Part shown: piece after piece, positions 1 through 7,955 of the stretch
How the letters are laid out: the number at the start of each line of letters is the position of its first letter
Numbering within the stretch: the stretch's first letter is position 1
NCBI GenBank assembly: GCA_937931645.1
Contig: CALHAR010000010.1
Location: forward strand, 1-47,045
Length of the DNA stretch: 47,045 nucleotides
Origin: an uncultured Alphaproteobacteria bacterium
GTDB lineage: Bacteria; Pseudomonadota; Alphaproteobacteria; Micavibrionales; Micavibrionaceae
Reading direction: 5' to 3'
Position numbers and translations under genes: made by a program
The notes under the pieces: generated by a model
The model's input: the letters and a program-made list of their open reading frames with translations, nothing else
What the model was told of the DNA's origin: nothing
The model's database searches: none

Positions 1-141
1 TTTATCAATCGCATCAACAGCTTCTCCAGCACCATATAGGCCCGCAATCGCCGCTGTTAACGTCGTCTTACCATGGTCAACGTGACCAATTGTGCCGATA
101 TTACAATGCGGCTTATTACGTTCAAACTTTTCTTTTGACAT
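1..141 (-). CDS. tuf: elongation factor Tu, N-terminal 47 codons (partial)
   Basis: EF-Tu is the GTPase that delivers aminoacyl-tRNA to the ribosome. Only the first 47 residues are present before the contig ends; the protein begins [12 protein letters not shown] and contains the G1 motif GHVDHGKT. The start is the ATG at 139-141. On the minus strand it lies downstream of tRNA-Gly and a small ORF, recalling the tRNA-tufB arrangement of many proteobacteria. All 141 bases are the exact reverse complement of 46905-47045, and identity stops at the start codon (upstream bases AAG here, GTC there). The two copies are therefore true paralogues with near-identical coding sequence, as is common for tuf genes kept alike by gene conversion. 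Confidence 0.97.
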   Translation of the reverse strand, partial: MSKEKFERNKPHCNIGTIGHVDHGKTTLTAAIAGLYGAGEAVDAIDK

Positions 142-191
142 CTTATAATTTCCTTCTTTTTTCTTTATTTGCGTTTTAGGTCTTCATAAAT

Positions 192-214
192 CTGAATCGT
201 GCAAGCACGATCAG
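192..214 (-). promoter_or_regulatory. hairpin in the tuf 5' leader
   Basis: An inverted repeat pairs CTGA-TCGTG with CACGA-T-TCAG (one bulged base) around a CTTG loop. It is about 50 bases upstream of the minus-strand tuf start. No U-run follows, so it is not an obvious terminator. It may stabilise or regulate the tuf mRNA leader. The right-hand tuf copy, 39 bases after fusA, has no equivalent. Confidence 0.4.
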
Positions 215-292
215 AAGAATAGCTTCGCGTTTATAGCCATCGATCATACCCAAAACAGAGCAGAACCGCCACGAATTCTAGTCTTTTTTAAT

Positions 293-325
293 AAAAAACC
301 CGAGACCATAAGTCAACGGGTTTTT
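293..325 (-). terminator. intrinsic terminator after the 61-aa ORF
   Basis: An inverted repeat of AAAAACCCG and CGGGTTTTT surrounds a 14-base loop, with T-runs on both sides so it could work in either direction. On the minus strand it lies 47 bases after the stop of the small ORF at 372-557. It separates that transcript from the tuf leader. Confidence 0.75.
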
Positions 326-371
326 GCGAATTAACTACCATAATAGTTTTTAAGTTTTGACTATATTGGTC

Positions 372-557
372 TTATAAAAAATCTAATTTAGAAATGTTAA
401 CTTTTCCAGTAACTCTTGTTCCTAAGGCGTGGACAGCCTGACCCGTTGTCATACCTGAACTAACAAGATCACTAATTCCTGCTGTTGCAGTTTCCATTGC
501 GTTCGTTGCATATCCAGCGCTTATTTTTTGATTTGCACCATATTTTGGTCTACTCAT
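372..557 (-). CDS. small hypothetical protein, 61 aa
   Basis: I do not recognise this family. The case for a real gene is a good ribosome binding site (AAAGGAG, seven bases before ATG) and an intrinsic terminator just after the stop. A perfect TATAAT on the minus strand at 661-666 could be its -10 element. The product begins MSRPKYGANQK, is rich in Ala, Gly, Ser and Thr, has no signal peptide or membrane segment and no cysteine, and has a basic N-terminus. It sits between tRNA-Gly and tuf, a place usually occupied by tRNAs or nothing. A structural or phage-like origin cannot be excluded. Confidence 0.55.
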   Translation of the reverse strand: MSRPKYGANQKISAGYATNAMETATAGISDLVSSGMTTGQAVHALGTRVTGKVNISKLDFL

Positions 558-749
558 GCTTACTCCTTTGTACTTTAAATATTATTATAAAATTAAACTG
601 ATAAAAACTTTGTATAATAATTATTTTCATATTTAAATAAAAACATTTCCTAAGGAGATTATTATATCAAATATTGTGGATAAATTGATGTAGGTAACGA
701 AAAACTCAAAAGAGAAAGGTTTGATTTAATTAAATAATTTACCATAAAA

Positions 750-823
750 TGGAGCGGGTGAAGGGAATCGAACCCTCGTAATCAGCTTGGAAGGCTGGAG
801 CTTTACCATTAAGCTACACCCGC
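750..823 (-). tRNA. tRNA-Gly (anticodon TCC)
   Basis: A 74-base cloverleaf on the minus strand. The acceptor GCGGGTG pairs with CACCCGC, the D arm is GCTT/AAGC, the anticodon loop is CTTCCAA giving anticodon TCC, the T loop is TTCGATT, and the 3' CCA is encoded. Position 27-43 of the anticodon stem is a mismatch (C-A). It lies upstream of tuf on the same strand, as tRNA-Gly does in the tRNA-tufB operons of other proteobacteria, though here a small ORF and a terminator intervene. Confidence 0.96.
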
Positions 824-880
824 TTATTAAGACCTGCCCCATAAATAATAAGAATAGAGGCGCCATCTTTATAGAGAGCT

Positions 881-909
881 GTTATCAATTATTATTCTTT
901 CATTGTCAA
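881..909 (-). promoter_or_regulatory. promoter for tRNA-Gly
   Basis: On the minus strand TTGACA (904-909) and GATAAC (881-886) are separated by 17 bases, a good sigma-70-type promoter about 60 bases before the tRNA 5' end. Inverted GCCATCTT arms at 862-869 and 908-915 flank the element. They could be an operator, or the pairing may be chance. Confidence 0.6.
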
Positions 910-1026
910 GATGGCCTATTTTTTCAATTGCCCCACCACTAACGTTATGAAAATAAAGGATATTTTATTCCTATATCTTAACTCTTTTTAAAGACGGGTC
1001 GCATAGAATGGTATGGATGAATTGGA

Positions 1027-1044
1027 GTCAATAACGTTATTGAC
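1027..1044. promoter_or_regulatory. 18-bp perfect palindrome upstream of the RTX gene
   Basis: GTCAATAACGTTATTGAC reads identically on both strands. It ends 25 bases before the RTX start codon. A perfect 18-bp dyad at this distance suggests an operator for a dimeric regulator, but it matches no binding site I can name. It could also fold as an mRNA hairpin near the ribosome binding site. Confidence 0.45.
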
Positions 1045-1069
1045 CAATCAAATAGGGAAATAAGGGGTA

Positions 1070-3202
1070 ATGCCAACATTCAATATAGAAATATTTGCTT
1101 TAGGGTCTTTTACGACGGACATGCCAACGTTGGACATCTTTGCGGATGGTGCACTTTTTAATTCTTATTTGGTTTCAGAAACAGGCACGTCTATCAGTGC
1201 AACTATTTCTTTTGCGGGTAGCGTACCGAGCAACTTAGAGTTTCGTTTTAGTGATGGATTATCCGAACCTGGGCGTTCTATCGAAATTAGAAGTATTCAA
1301 ATTAATAATAAGTTTGTTAATACGGGTAACTTTCTTGATAATGATACACTCAATAATGGTGATACTGCCGTCGTTGATGTCCCGAGCAGTAGTTTTATTT
1401 TTGATTCTTCGGAGCCGATCGCGGCTGATTTTTTACCAGCAACGCGTAGTTTTACGGCAGGAAATGATTCAGTTCGATTATTTAGTGATGCTACCGATCA
1501 TGCCTTTGACCTTCTTGGGGGAAGTGATACGGCTATTTTAGGGGCAGGTAATGATAGTATTAATGGCAATGCAGGTAACGATATCATTCATGGCGGTGGC
1601 GGCGATGATTTGCTTTATGGGGCGGCTGATAATGACCGTCTTTTCGGTAATGATGGGAATGATACACTGTATGGCGGCACAGGTGACGATAGATTGAGGG
1701 GCGGTAACGATGATGATGAGTTATTCGGTGGTGATGGCAATGATGTGCTTACCGGGAATAACGGTAATGATATTTTAGTCGGTGGTATCGGTAATGACAG
1801 ATTAAATGGGGGTAATGGTGTTGATATTATCTTTGGAGAAGAGGGAGAGGACCAATTAGTTGCAGGCGCTGGAGATGATACGCTTGATGGTGGAGCGAAT
1901 GATGATGTCTTAATATCTGGTGCAGGAAATGACATCGCCGATGGTGGTGATGGCAATGATATCCTTGTTGGTGATTTGGGGAATGATGTTCTAAATGGTG
2001 GTGATGGGGACGACACACTTTTTGGTGATAATAGAATGATTGTTGTTGGTCAAGCAGGGCAAGTCACGACTGATCAACCTGATGGTACTGTATGGCATAG
2101 TATTTCTTTTGATGCGACTATTTTGAACCCTGTTATAAAACTATCTGCCAATACAGAAAATGATACAGATCCTATTACGTTACGTGTGCGTAATGTAACA
2201 GATACAGGGTTTGAATGGCAGATAGACGAATATGAATATCTTGATGGTATTCATGGATCTGAAACAGTTTCTTGGATTGCGATTGCATCAGGAACACATA
2301 CGTTGGATGATGGTACTGTGATAGAAGCAGGCACGACAACGGCAGTTAACAATACTTTTACAAACGTTACTTTTAATTCGAGCTTTGGTTCTGCGCCAGT
2401 GATTGCAACGCAAATTCAAACTGTTAATGAAGGGACAGCTGCTGTTCTTCATAACGAAAACAGAACTGCTTCGGGTTTTAGATTACAAATTGAAGAGCAA
2501 GAAGCAAATGGAACAGCGCATACTGCAGAAACGATAGGGTATATTGCGATTGATAATGGTGGTTCTATTGCTAATAATTTACTGGTTGGGGAAACTGGAA
2601 ATAATGTTACACAGGTTACATCAACTGTAAATTTTGGTGGCTCATTTGTGTCTAACTCTCCTGTTGTTATTATAGACCAACAAACCGAAGATGGTGGTGA
2701 TACGGCGATGGCAAGAGGTAGTGCCCTTTCCGCAAGTAGTATAAGTTTTTCTATTGAAGAAGAGCAGTCCAATGATGGGGAGGTTAATCATACGACTGAA
2801 GTTGTGGGATACTATGCAACGACGGCAGGCGTTATATATGGCAACACATTGAACGGTGATGATATTTTAAATGGCGGCGATGGCCTAGATATATTATTTG
2901 GCGGTGATGGTGCCGACACTTTCTTGTTTGAGTCCATTAGTGCGTTTAATGATATTGATGAGATACGCGACTTCCGTCACGGTCAAGGTGATGTTATAGA
3001 TATTAGTGATCTTCTTACAGGAGCATTTAGCGGTGATATAACCGATTACGTTCAATTCACTGATAGCGGAACAGGCACATTGGTTGAAATTGACTCCGAT
3101 GGGTTAGTTGGAGGGTCAAGTTATAACGCCGTTGCTTTACTAGATGGTAACGCAGGACTTGATGAAGCGGCTCTTTTTGCAAACGGAAATATCATCGTTT
3201 AA
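1070..3202 (+). CDS. RTX calcium-binding protein, predicted type I-secreted
   Basis: A 710-residue acidic protein with no N-terminal signal peptide, as expected for type I secretion. Residues about 1-115 resemble a calcium-dependent carbohydrate-binding module. About 148-323 are a block of GGxGxD-type nonapeptide repeats that fold as a calcium-bound beta-roll. About 345-600 hold three divergent copies of a beta-rich unit sharing a pattern like '[16 protein letters not shown]...H..E.V.WIAI..G'. About 590-710 are more RTX repeats followed by a serralysin-like C-terminus (DTFLFE, then [16 protein letters not shown]), which normally carries the secretion signal. The start is supported by AAGGGG upstream. 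No transporter (ABC, membrane fusion or TolC) genes are adjacent. No catalytic motif is visible, so an adhesin or matrix role is more likely than an enzyme. Confidence 0.9.
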   Translation: MPTFNIEIFALGSFTTDMPTLDIFADGALFNSYLVSETGTSISATISFAGSVPSNLEFRFSDGLSEPGRSIEIRSIQINNKFVNTGNFLDNDTLNNGDTAVVDVPSSSFIFDSSEPIAADFLPATRSFTAGNDSVRLFSDATDHAFDLLGGSDTAILGAGNDSINGNAGNDIIHGGGGDDLLYGAADNDRLFGNDGNDTLYGGTGDDRLRGGNDDDELFGGDGNDVLTGNNGNDILVGGIGNDRLNGGNGVDIIFGEEGEDQLVAGAGDDTLDGGANDDVLISGAGNDIADGGDGNDILVGDLGNDVLNGGDGDDTLFGDNRMIVVGQAGQVTTDQPDGTVWHSISFDATILNPVIKLSANTENDTDPITLRVRNVTDTGFEWQIDEYEYLDGIHGSETVSWIAIASGTHTLDDGTVIEAGTTTAVNNTFTNVTFNSSFGSAPVIATQIQTVNEGTAAVLHNENRTASGFRLQIEEQEANGTAHTAETIGYIAIDNGGSIANNLLVGETGNNVTQVTSTVNFGGSFVSNSPVVIIDQQTEDGGDTAMARGSALSASSISFSIEEEQSNDGEVNHTTEVVGYYATTAGVIYGNTLNGDDILNGGDGLDILFGGDGADTFLFESISAFNDIDEIRDFRHGQGDVIDISDLLTGAFSGDITDYVQFTDSGTGTLVEIDSDGLVGGSSYNAVALLDGNAGLDEAALFANGNIIV
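1510..2036 (+). repeat. DNA repeats encoding the RTX nonapeptides
   Basis: About 18-19 imperfect 27-base units built around GGTAATGAT and GGTGGTGATGG encode the beta-roll repeats of the RTX protein. Their strong purine bias gives long spurious open frames on the opposite strand that are rich in Ser, Pro and His. These are coding repeats, not a CRISPR or satellite array. Confidence 0.85.
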
Positions 3203-3238
3203 GCTTTATATCGATGTATTAATGCTGTGGTATTTTTT

Positions 3239-3679
3239 TTAACACCCTTGAGCAAAGACCATAACCCAAATATCTCCAGCAATACCAATGCCGTAATAAT
3301 CCCCTTTGGGGCTTAGAATGTTACGGCGGTGTCCATCTGACTGCATCCATGCTGTCATTACTGCTTTTGCTGTTTTTTGCCCTTTTGCTATATTCTCCGC
3401 CGTATAACATGCCGTATAGCCTTGGTTTTTAATACGTTCACTATGCGATGATCCGTTGTTTCCGGTATGTGAGAAGTAATTATTACGCCTCATATCCTTT
3501 GCGTGTGCCTGTGCTGCCTGCATCAAAGGTGCAAGTGGTTGTAAAGGTGATTGTCCTGCATTGAGACGTTCTTGGTTAAGCAAGGAATGAATTTCATCAT
3601 TGTCTCCGGCTAATACTGGTATTGGTGCTGAAACCATCACAAAGATTGATATGATTATAATAAGAAATTTTAATGGCAT
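3239..3679 (-). CDS. secreted CAP-domain (SCP/PR1-like, YkwD-type) protein
   Basis: A 146-residue protein with a clear signal peptide (residues 1-24, cleavage after VLA). It is followed by one compact CAP domain: LLNQERLNAGQSPLQPL, then FSHTGNNGSSHSERI with the conserved His, then AENIAKG, then DGHRRNILSP. Two cysteines (in TACYTAEN and the last residue) could form a disulfide in the periplasm or outside. Bacterial single-domain CAP proteins of this size are common and mostly of unknown function. The stop is 36 bases from the convergent RTX gene, and no clear terminator lies between them. Family assignment is firm; role is unknown. Confidence 0.9.
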   Translation of the reverse strand: MPLKFLIIIISIFVMVSAPIPVLAGDNDEIHSLLNQERLNAGQSPLQPLAPLMQAAQAHAKDMRRNNYFSHTGNNGSSHSERIKNQGYTACYTAENIAKGQKTAKAVMTAWMQSDGHRRNILSPKGDYYGIGIAGDIWVMVFAQGC

Positions 3680-3851
3680 AGCGAACCTAAGAAGTAATGA
3701 GAGTGTAAGTTTATAATTTTTATATTAAACGTTTAATTCAGTAATTTCTATAGATATACTAAAAATGAAATTTGATTTTGCGTGCGAGGAAATTATTTGA
3801 AGACCTCAAACGGATGAAAATCATATAAATTAGATATTGAAGGGTTCTATA

Positions 3852-4601
3852 ATGGATAAGGTTACATTTACTGGTGGTGCAGGAGAAAAACTGGCGGCAC
3901 GTATCGACAAACCAGAAGGTGATATTAAAGCATATATATTATTTGCGCATTGTTTTACCTGTACTAAAGATATTTTTGCGGCGGCACGTATAGCAAAAGT
4001 TCTACAAGGCAAAGGGTTTGCTGTTATTCGTTTTGATTTTACAGGTCTTGGCGCCAGTGAAGGGGATTTCGCAAACACTAATTTTTCATCAAATGTAGAT
4101 GATTTGGTAGCGGCGGCGGATTTTATGCGTAGTGAATTAGAAGCCCCTGCTGTTTTAATAGGTCATTCTTTAGGTGGGTCTGCAGTATTAGCGGCCGCTA
4201 GTAAAATTCCTGAAACAAAGGCAGTAGTAACACTTGGTTCGCCTGCTGATGTTGCGCATGTTGCACATAATTTTAAAAGTAATATAGAGGAGATTATGAA
4301 AGAAGGAGAAACCGAAGTTTGCCTCGCTGGGCGTCCCTTTAAAATAAAGAAACAATTTATTGAGGATGTAGAGGCCGTCAAGCTTGAGCAGGATGTTAAA
4401 AGCTTGAACAAAGCCTTACTTGTTATGCATGCGCCTTTGGATCAAACAGTTGGCATCGAAAATGCGAGTAAAATATTTGGTTGGGCAAAGCATCCTAAAA
4501 GCTATGTTTCTCTTGATGATGCAGATCATCTGATATCACGTAAGCAAGATGCAGAATATGCAGCCGATGTTATTTCAATGTGGGTTACAAAATACGTTTA
4601 A
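3852..4601 (+). CDS. alpha/beta hydrolase, OsmC-fusion type but standalone
   Basis: A 249-residue alpha/beta hydrolase. The ATG at 3852 is chosen over an upstream TTG (3837) because AAGGG lies seven bases before it. Visible are HCFTCTKD (oxyanion region), RFDFTGLGASEGDFANTNFSSNVDDL, the nucleophile elbow GHSLGG, an acid in APLDQTVG and the catalytic His in DDADHLIS. This exact set is the N-terminal half of the well-known alpha/beta hydrolase-OsmC fusion family. Here the protein stops after the hydrolase and no OsmC domain follows, so it is a split or reduced form. A YeeE/YedE permease gene begins 20 bases later and is probably co-transcribed. The substrate is unknown; a link to thiol or sulfur stress is inferred from the OsmC kinship and the neighbour. 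Confidence 0.9.
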   Translation: MDKVTFTGGAGEKLAARIDKPEGDIKAYILFAHCFTCTKDIFAAARIAKVLQGKGFAVIRFDFTGLGASEGDFANTNFSSNVDDLVAAADFMRSELEAPAVLIGHSLGGSAVLAAASKIPETKAVVTLGSPADVAHVAHNFKSNIEEIMKEGETEVCLAGRPFKIKKQFIEDVEAVKLEQDVKSLNKALLVMHAPLDQTVGIENASKIFGWAKHPKSYVSLDDADHLISRKQDAEYAADVISMWVTKYV

Positions 4602-4621
4602 TTCATTGTTCTTAATTATAA

Positions 4622-5617
4622 GTGCCTGAAACTATGATTTACTTCCTTATGTTTTCTTTGGCGTTTTGGGCTGGGTTTTCGGTTCGACGTGCTAGCCTTT
4701 GTCTTGTGCGGGCTACGCATGAGATTGTGCATAGGAAACCAGCAAAAACCATGTTTTTTATTATGCATGCTATGGTTGTTGCTTTATCAATTACTATTCC
4801 TGCAATGGTGGTGTTTCCAGACTTTATTTTGTTAGCACCATCTTATGGCCTCTCGACTTTTTTAATTATGGGGGCTTGTTTGTACGGGGTTGGGTCTTCT
4901 ATTAATGGGTCGTGTGCGTTAGGAACATTAAATCAATTAATGAGCGGTAAAATAGAGTTCTTAGCGTCCATTATAGGGATAGCGATTGGATTTTTTGGCT
5001 TTTTAACTATTCAAGACTGGATTAGTCTTGATAAGTTGCAAAGTGCTAAAATGATTAATGGTAAAATTATCTTTTTTGTTCCTTTAATTTTACTTGTATG
5101 GAGCATTACAATATTTCAAACGTATAAGTTTTTTAAAACACATCAAGGTAACAAATTAAGAAAACTGAAACAATATATAACATCATCTGTTGCAAGAGAT
5201 TATGTTGGTATATCCATTTTTGGTTTTTGTAGTGGCGCCCTTTACTTGATTTTAGGGGGATCATGGGATTACACCTCTCTCATTCAATCTGTAGAAACAA
5301 GCATATATACATCGAGAGTGTTTAATCTTCCTATCTTGGTTACAACAATAGCTTTGATCTTTGGTATGGGGGCTGCGTCAATTTTATCTAAAGATTTTCA
5401 ATACCAAAAACCAGAATTTTTAAGTTTTGTGTCCAAACTCATCGCAGGGTCAATGATGGGGGTCGCTGTAGGGTTAATTCCTGGCGGTAATGACACCCTT
5501 ATCCTTCACGGTATTCCTGGATTAGCTATTCATGCCCCCATCGCTTTGGTAGTGATGATGGCCTCTATTGCTGCTATTATGTGGATTAGTAAAACCTTTT
5601 CCAACAGTAAAGCATAA
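4622..5617 (+). CDS. YeeE/YedE-family (thiosulfate-type) permease
   Basis: A 331-residue inner-membrane protein with about nine or ten hydrophobic segments. Two half-repeats carry the family's short signature loops: GVGSSINGSCALGTLNQL near residue 95 and GLIPGGNDTLIL near residue 290. Characterised relatives (TsuA/YeeE) import thiosulfate through conserved cysteines; here the first half has the cysteine in NGSCALG, while the second half has Asn-Asp in place of Cys. The start is a GTG with no strong Shine-Dalgarno; an ATG four codons in (4634) is the alternative. It probably forms an operon with the upstream hydrolase. Substrate specificity is not proven. Confidence 0.85.
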   Translation: MPETMIYFLMFSLAFWAGFSVRRASLCLVRATHEIVHRKPAKTMFFIMHAMVVALSITIPAMVVFPDFILLAPSYGLSTFLIMGACLYGVGSSINGSCALGTLNQLMSGKIEFLASIIGIAIGFFGFLTIQDWISLDKLQSAKMINGKIIFFVPLILLVWSITIFQTYKFFKTHQGNKLRKLKQYITSSVARDYVGISIFGFCSGALYLILGGSWDYTSLIQSVETSIYTSRVFNLPILVTTIALIFGMGAASILSKDFQYQKPEFLSFVSKLIAGSMMGVAVGLIPGGNDTLILHGIPGLAIHAPIALVVMMASIAAIMWISKTFSNSKA

Positions 5618-5649
5618 TGTCACTAAAACTTGTAAATATACGTCAGGGT

Positions 5650-7026
5650 TTATTCTTCGAATAATTCGCTTTTGTCGCCTAAATAACCAGCCCACGCAAA
5701 CCAGTAAGCTATATGCCCTGGCAAACGCTTTAACGTCTTACCATCTTTTGTTGTCAAATTATCTTCACTGATCTTCCACGTTTCACCACCTGCGGTTTTA
5801 AGGTCTTTATTAAACTCATAGTCTTGACGTTCATAGGCTCTGACGGTTCTCGTGTTTGCATCACCAATTAGGACAACATTGGTTTTTCCAACGACGTCAT
5901 TTAGGACACGCCCTTCTTTAAAGGCTTCTAACGGCCATGCTTTAATACCCCCTTCTAAACGCATGCCAAAGATTTCTTGTTTTTCTTCTAAGGTACGGGA
6001 TTGGTCACCAAGTGCAGGGAACATAAGATCAGAAGAGGCAAAATATTCTTTATATACAACGCCAGATCCATAGTCGCGTGTAAACCCAGTTTTTAAATCT
6101 AAGACTTTTGTTTCTGGGTTTTGTTTTTTCCATTCTGCCCAACTGGTAATAACAACGGGACTTATTTTTAAAGAAATTCCTGACCCTAACAGAGATCCAG
6201 AGATAGGTTCACCAGTAAACTGATTCCATAAAGAGTCTGTCTGACGGTCATACATTAGTTTATTTGATTGGTATAGAAAACCAGATGAACCAAAGGTAAA
6301 TGGTTCTTTGACATTAAATTTTTCACGCCCGTTATAGTCACCTTCGAATAAGATTCCTGCGTTACATAAGGTACAATAAGCAAGACTAACAGGAACACCG
6401 CCAATAACATCATTAAACATTTCATGCCACCCCATAATACGCAACGGATAAGCGCGGGCATCACCATTTATTTTAACGCCAAAAACCTCGTCATCATCTT
6501 GTAGATAAGTTGCTTTAGAAACAGAGATATGTTTTGGATTATCGAGAGCAGGAATACCATCAACACGAACACCGCCCCATACAATTTCTTCTGGACGTAT
6601 ATCAAACTTGACGTCAGGGCGGAAAAAACGGCTGAAGTTTTGATCGATTGAGTAAAAAACTGTTGATTTAAAGTCTAAGAAACTATCATGTGGTTTTACT
6701 TGAGGGTTGCGTTGTTGCCACAACATCCAGTCAAACCATGTTTCTGCTTTGGTTTCTTTTGTTATTATTTTTAATGTTTTAGTGATCTCATCTCTAGGGA
6801 GTGCGGTATATCTCATTGCTGTAATGAGGTGTGCCGCTAAGTCTGGTGACCCTCTTTCTGTTACCCATTTTAAGGATAAGCGGGCTTCATCTGGTGAGGT
6901 GAATGCAATGTTTGCGCTGTGGTAGAGTTCAGGAGATAGTTTGTTCGATTCCTGCGCTTGACTATTGTTGATGAAAATCAGAGCTAAAGCCGTAACCGTA
7001 AAGATAAAAAATAAGACTTTCTTCAT
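5650..7026 (-). CDS. DUF3179 domain-containing exported protein
   Basis: A 458-residue protein. The ATG at 7024-7026 (MKKVLFF) is preferred to a TTG three codons upstream. A signal peptide (about residues 1-25, ending SQAQ) sends it across the inner membrane. The body is the DUF3179 family: INGDARAYPLRIMGWHEMFND, VSLAYCTLCNAGILFE, TFGSSGFLYQSNKLMYDR, SLWNQFTGEPISG. The conserved CTLC pair is intact. The family is widespread in marine and environmental bacteria and has no established function. It is the last gene of a minus-strand run starting at 11369, 53 bases after the lipoprotein hydrolase. It converges with the YeeE gene, with 32 bases between. Confidence 0.9.
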   Translation of the reverse strand: MKKVLFFIFTVTALALIFINNSQAQESNKLSPELYHSANIAFTSPDEARLSLKWVTERGSPDLAAHLITAMRYTALPRDEITKTLKIITKETKAETWFDWMLWQQRNPQVKPHDSFLDFKSTVFYSIDQNFSRFFRPDVKFDIRPEEIVWGGVRVDGIPALDNPKHISVSKATYLQDDDEVFGVKINGDARAYPLRIMGWHEMFNDVIGGVPVSLAYCTLCNAGILFEGDYNGREKFNVKEPFTFGSSGFLYQSNKLMYDRQTDSLWNQFTGEPISGSLLGSGISLKISPVVITSWAEWKKQNPETKVLDLKTGFTRDYGSGVVYKEYFASSDLMFPALGDQSRTLEEKQEIFGMRLEGGIKAWPLEAFKEGRVLNDVVGKTNVVLIGDANTRTVRAYERQDYEFNKDLKTAGGETWKISEDNLTTKDGKTLKRLPGHIAYWFAWAGYLGDKSELFEE

Positions 7027-7079
7027 AAAATGCAATTCGTTACATAAATAAAATTTGTTACATTTTATTTGTGAAACAG

Positions 7080-7940
7080 TTACTTGGCGGTAGAAAGATG
7101 TTTCATGAGAGTCTCTTTGACTAAATCATACTCATTCCATGGAATAAAATGCCCCTGATCTTCCAAAAAGTGTATATCAACATCGGTGTTGATGAATGTC
7201 TCTTTTGTAAATTCAACGTGGCGAGGATCTACAAGACCATCTTTACCGCCTTGGATAAGAGTGATGGGAAATTTTATAACGCTCAAATCAGGCTGCATTT
7301 TTGCAAGCTCACTTGGTAAAGAAAGCATTTCTTCGTTTGAGTGGTGTAATGCCGTTGGCAATATTGAATGTATGCCCCATAAATTGGCAAGTCTATTATA
7401 CCATCTTACGTTCATGAGGTCAGGAGAAATGGCGGGTGCTAGAAGCACTAAGCTTTGTATGCTTTGAGGGTAATCTGTAGCGATTTTTAAGGCCACTGGC
7501 CCGCCATATGAGTGACCAACAACAATTATTTTTTGTTCTGGCGATATAATCTCTTGAACTGCGCCGATGATGCTGTCCGCTTGTTCTTTTAAGCTATAGT
7601 CAGCGTTTCCATCGTTTGATTGACCGAATCCTGGGCGGTCAACGGCCATCATGAAAGATCTATCATATAAATCTTTATCATTTAAGTAATCCGCCCATGC
7701 ATCCCAACTACCAGGAGATCCATGAATAAATAATATAACGGGTGACGTTTTTACGCCCGTATGCACGAAGTGAAGCGGAGTTTCCTTAATGGTTTTTTTT
7801 ACGTGGCCAAAGGTTTCAACATTTTCAACGTCTTGAGCAGCGGTCTCTGTCTCATAAAAAGGAGGAACAAAGTTTTTGCTATTGCTGCACCCTGCAACGA
7901 TAATGGTGATTGCTATTATGGTTAAACTTAATAGTTTCAT
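7080..7940 (-). CDS. alpha/beta hydrolase lipoprotein
   Basis: A 286-residue protein with a lipobox (IIVAGC, lipidated Cys18), so it should be anchored in the inner or outer membrane. The fold is an alpha/beta hydrolase: FIHGSPGSWDAW (oxyanion hole), AVDRPGFGQS, nucleophile elbow GHSYGGP, acid in GGKDGLVD and catalytic His in EDQGHFIPW. GGAAG lies before the ATG. It starts 15 bases after the bifunctional acyltransferase stop, so the two are very likely co-transcribed. A lipase or esterase acting on the lipid product of that operon is a reasonable inference, but the substrate is not visible from sequence. Confidence 0.9.
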   Translation of the reverse strand: MKLLSLTIIAITIIVAGCSNSKNFVPPFYETETAAQDVENVETFGHVKKTIKETPLHFVHTGVKTSPVILFIHGSPGSWDAWADYLNDKDLYDRSFMMAVDRPGFGQSNDGNADYSLKEQADSIIGAVQEIISPEQKIIVVGHSYGGPVALKIATDYPQSIQSLVLLAPAISPDLMNVRWYNRLANLWGIHSILPTALHHSNEEMLSLPSELAKMQPDLSVIKFPITLIQGGKDGLVDPRHVEFTKETFINTDVDIHFLEDQGHFIPWNEYDLVKETLMKHLSTAK

Positions 7941-7955
7941 GATGCTTCCAGAACT

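Noticed and set aside
1615..2018. Two minus-strand frames rich in Ser/Pro and His inside the RTX gene
   Set aside because: They are mirror images of the GGTGATGG-type coding repeats; no ribosome binding site, and the plus-strand RTX protein explains the sequence.
1510..2036. Possible CRISPR or satellite array
   Set aside because: Repeats are imperfect 27-base units in frame with GGxGxDxxx peptides and have no unique spacers.
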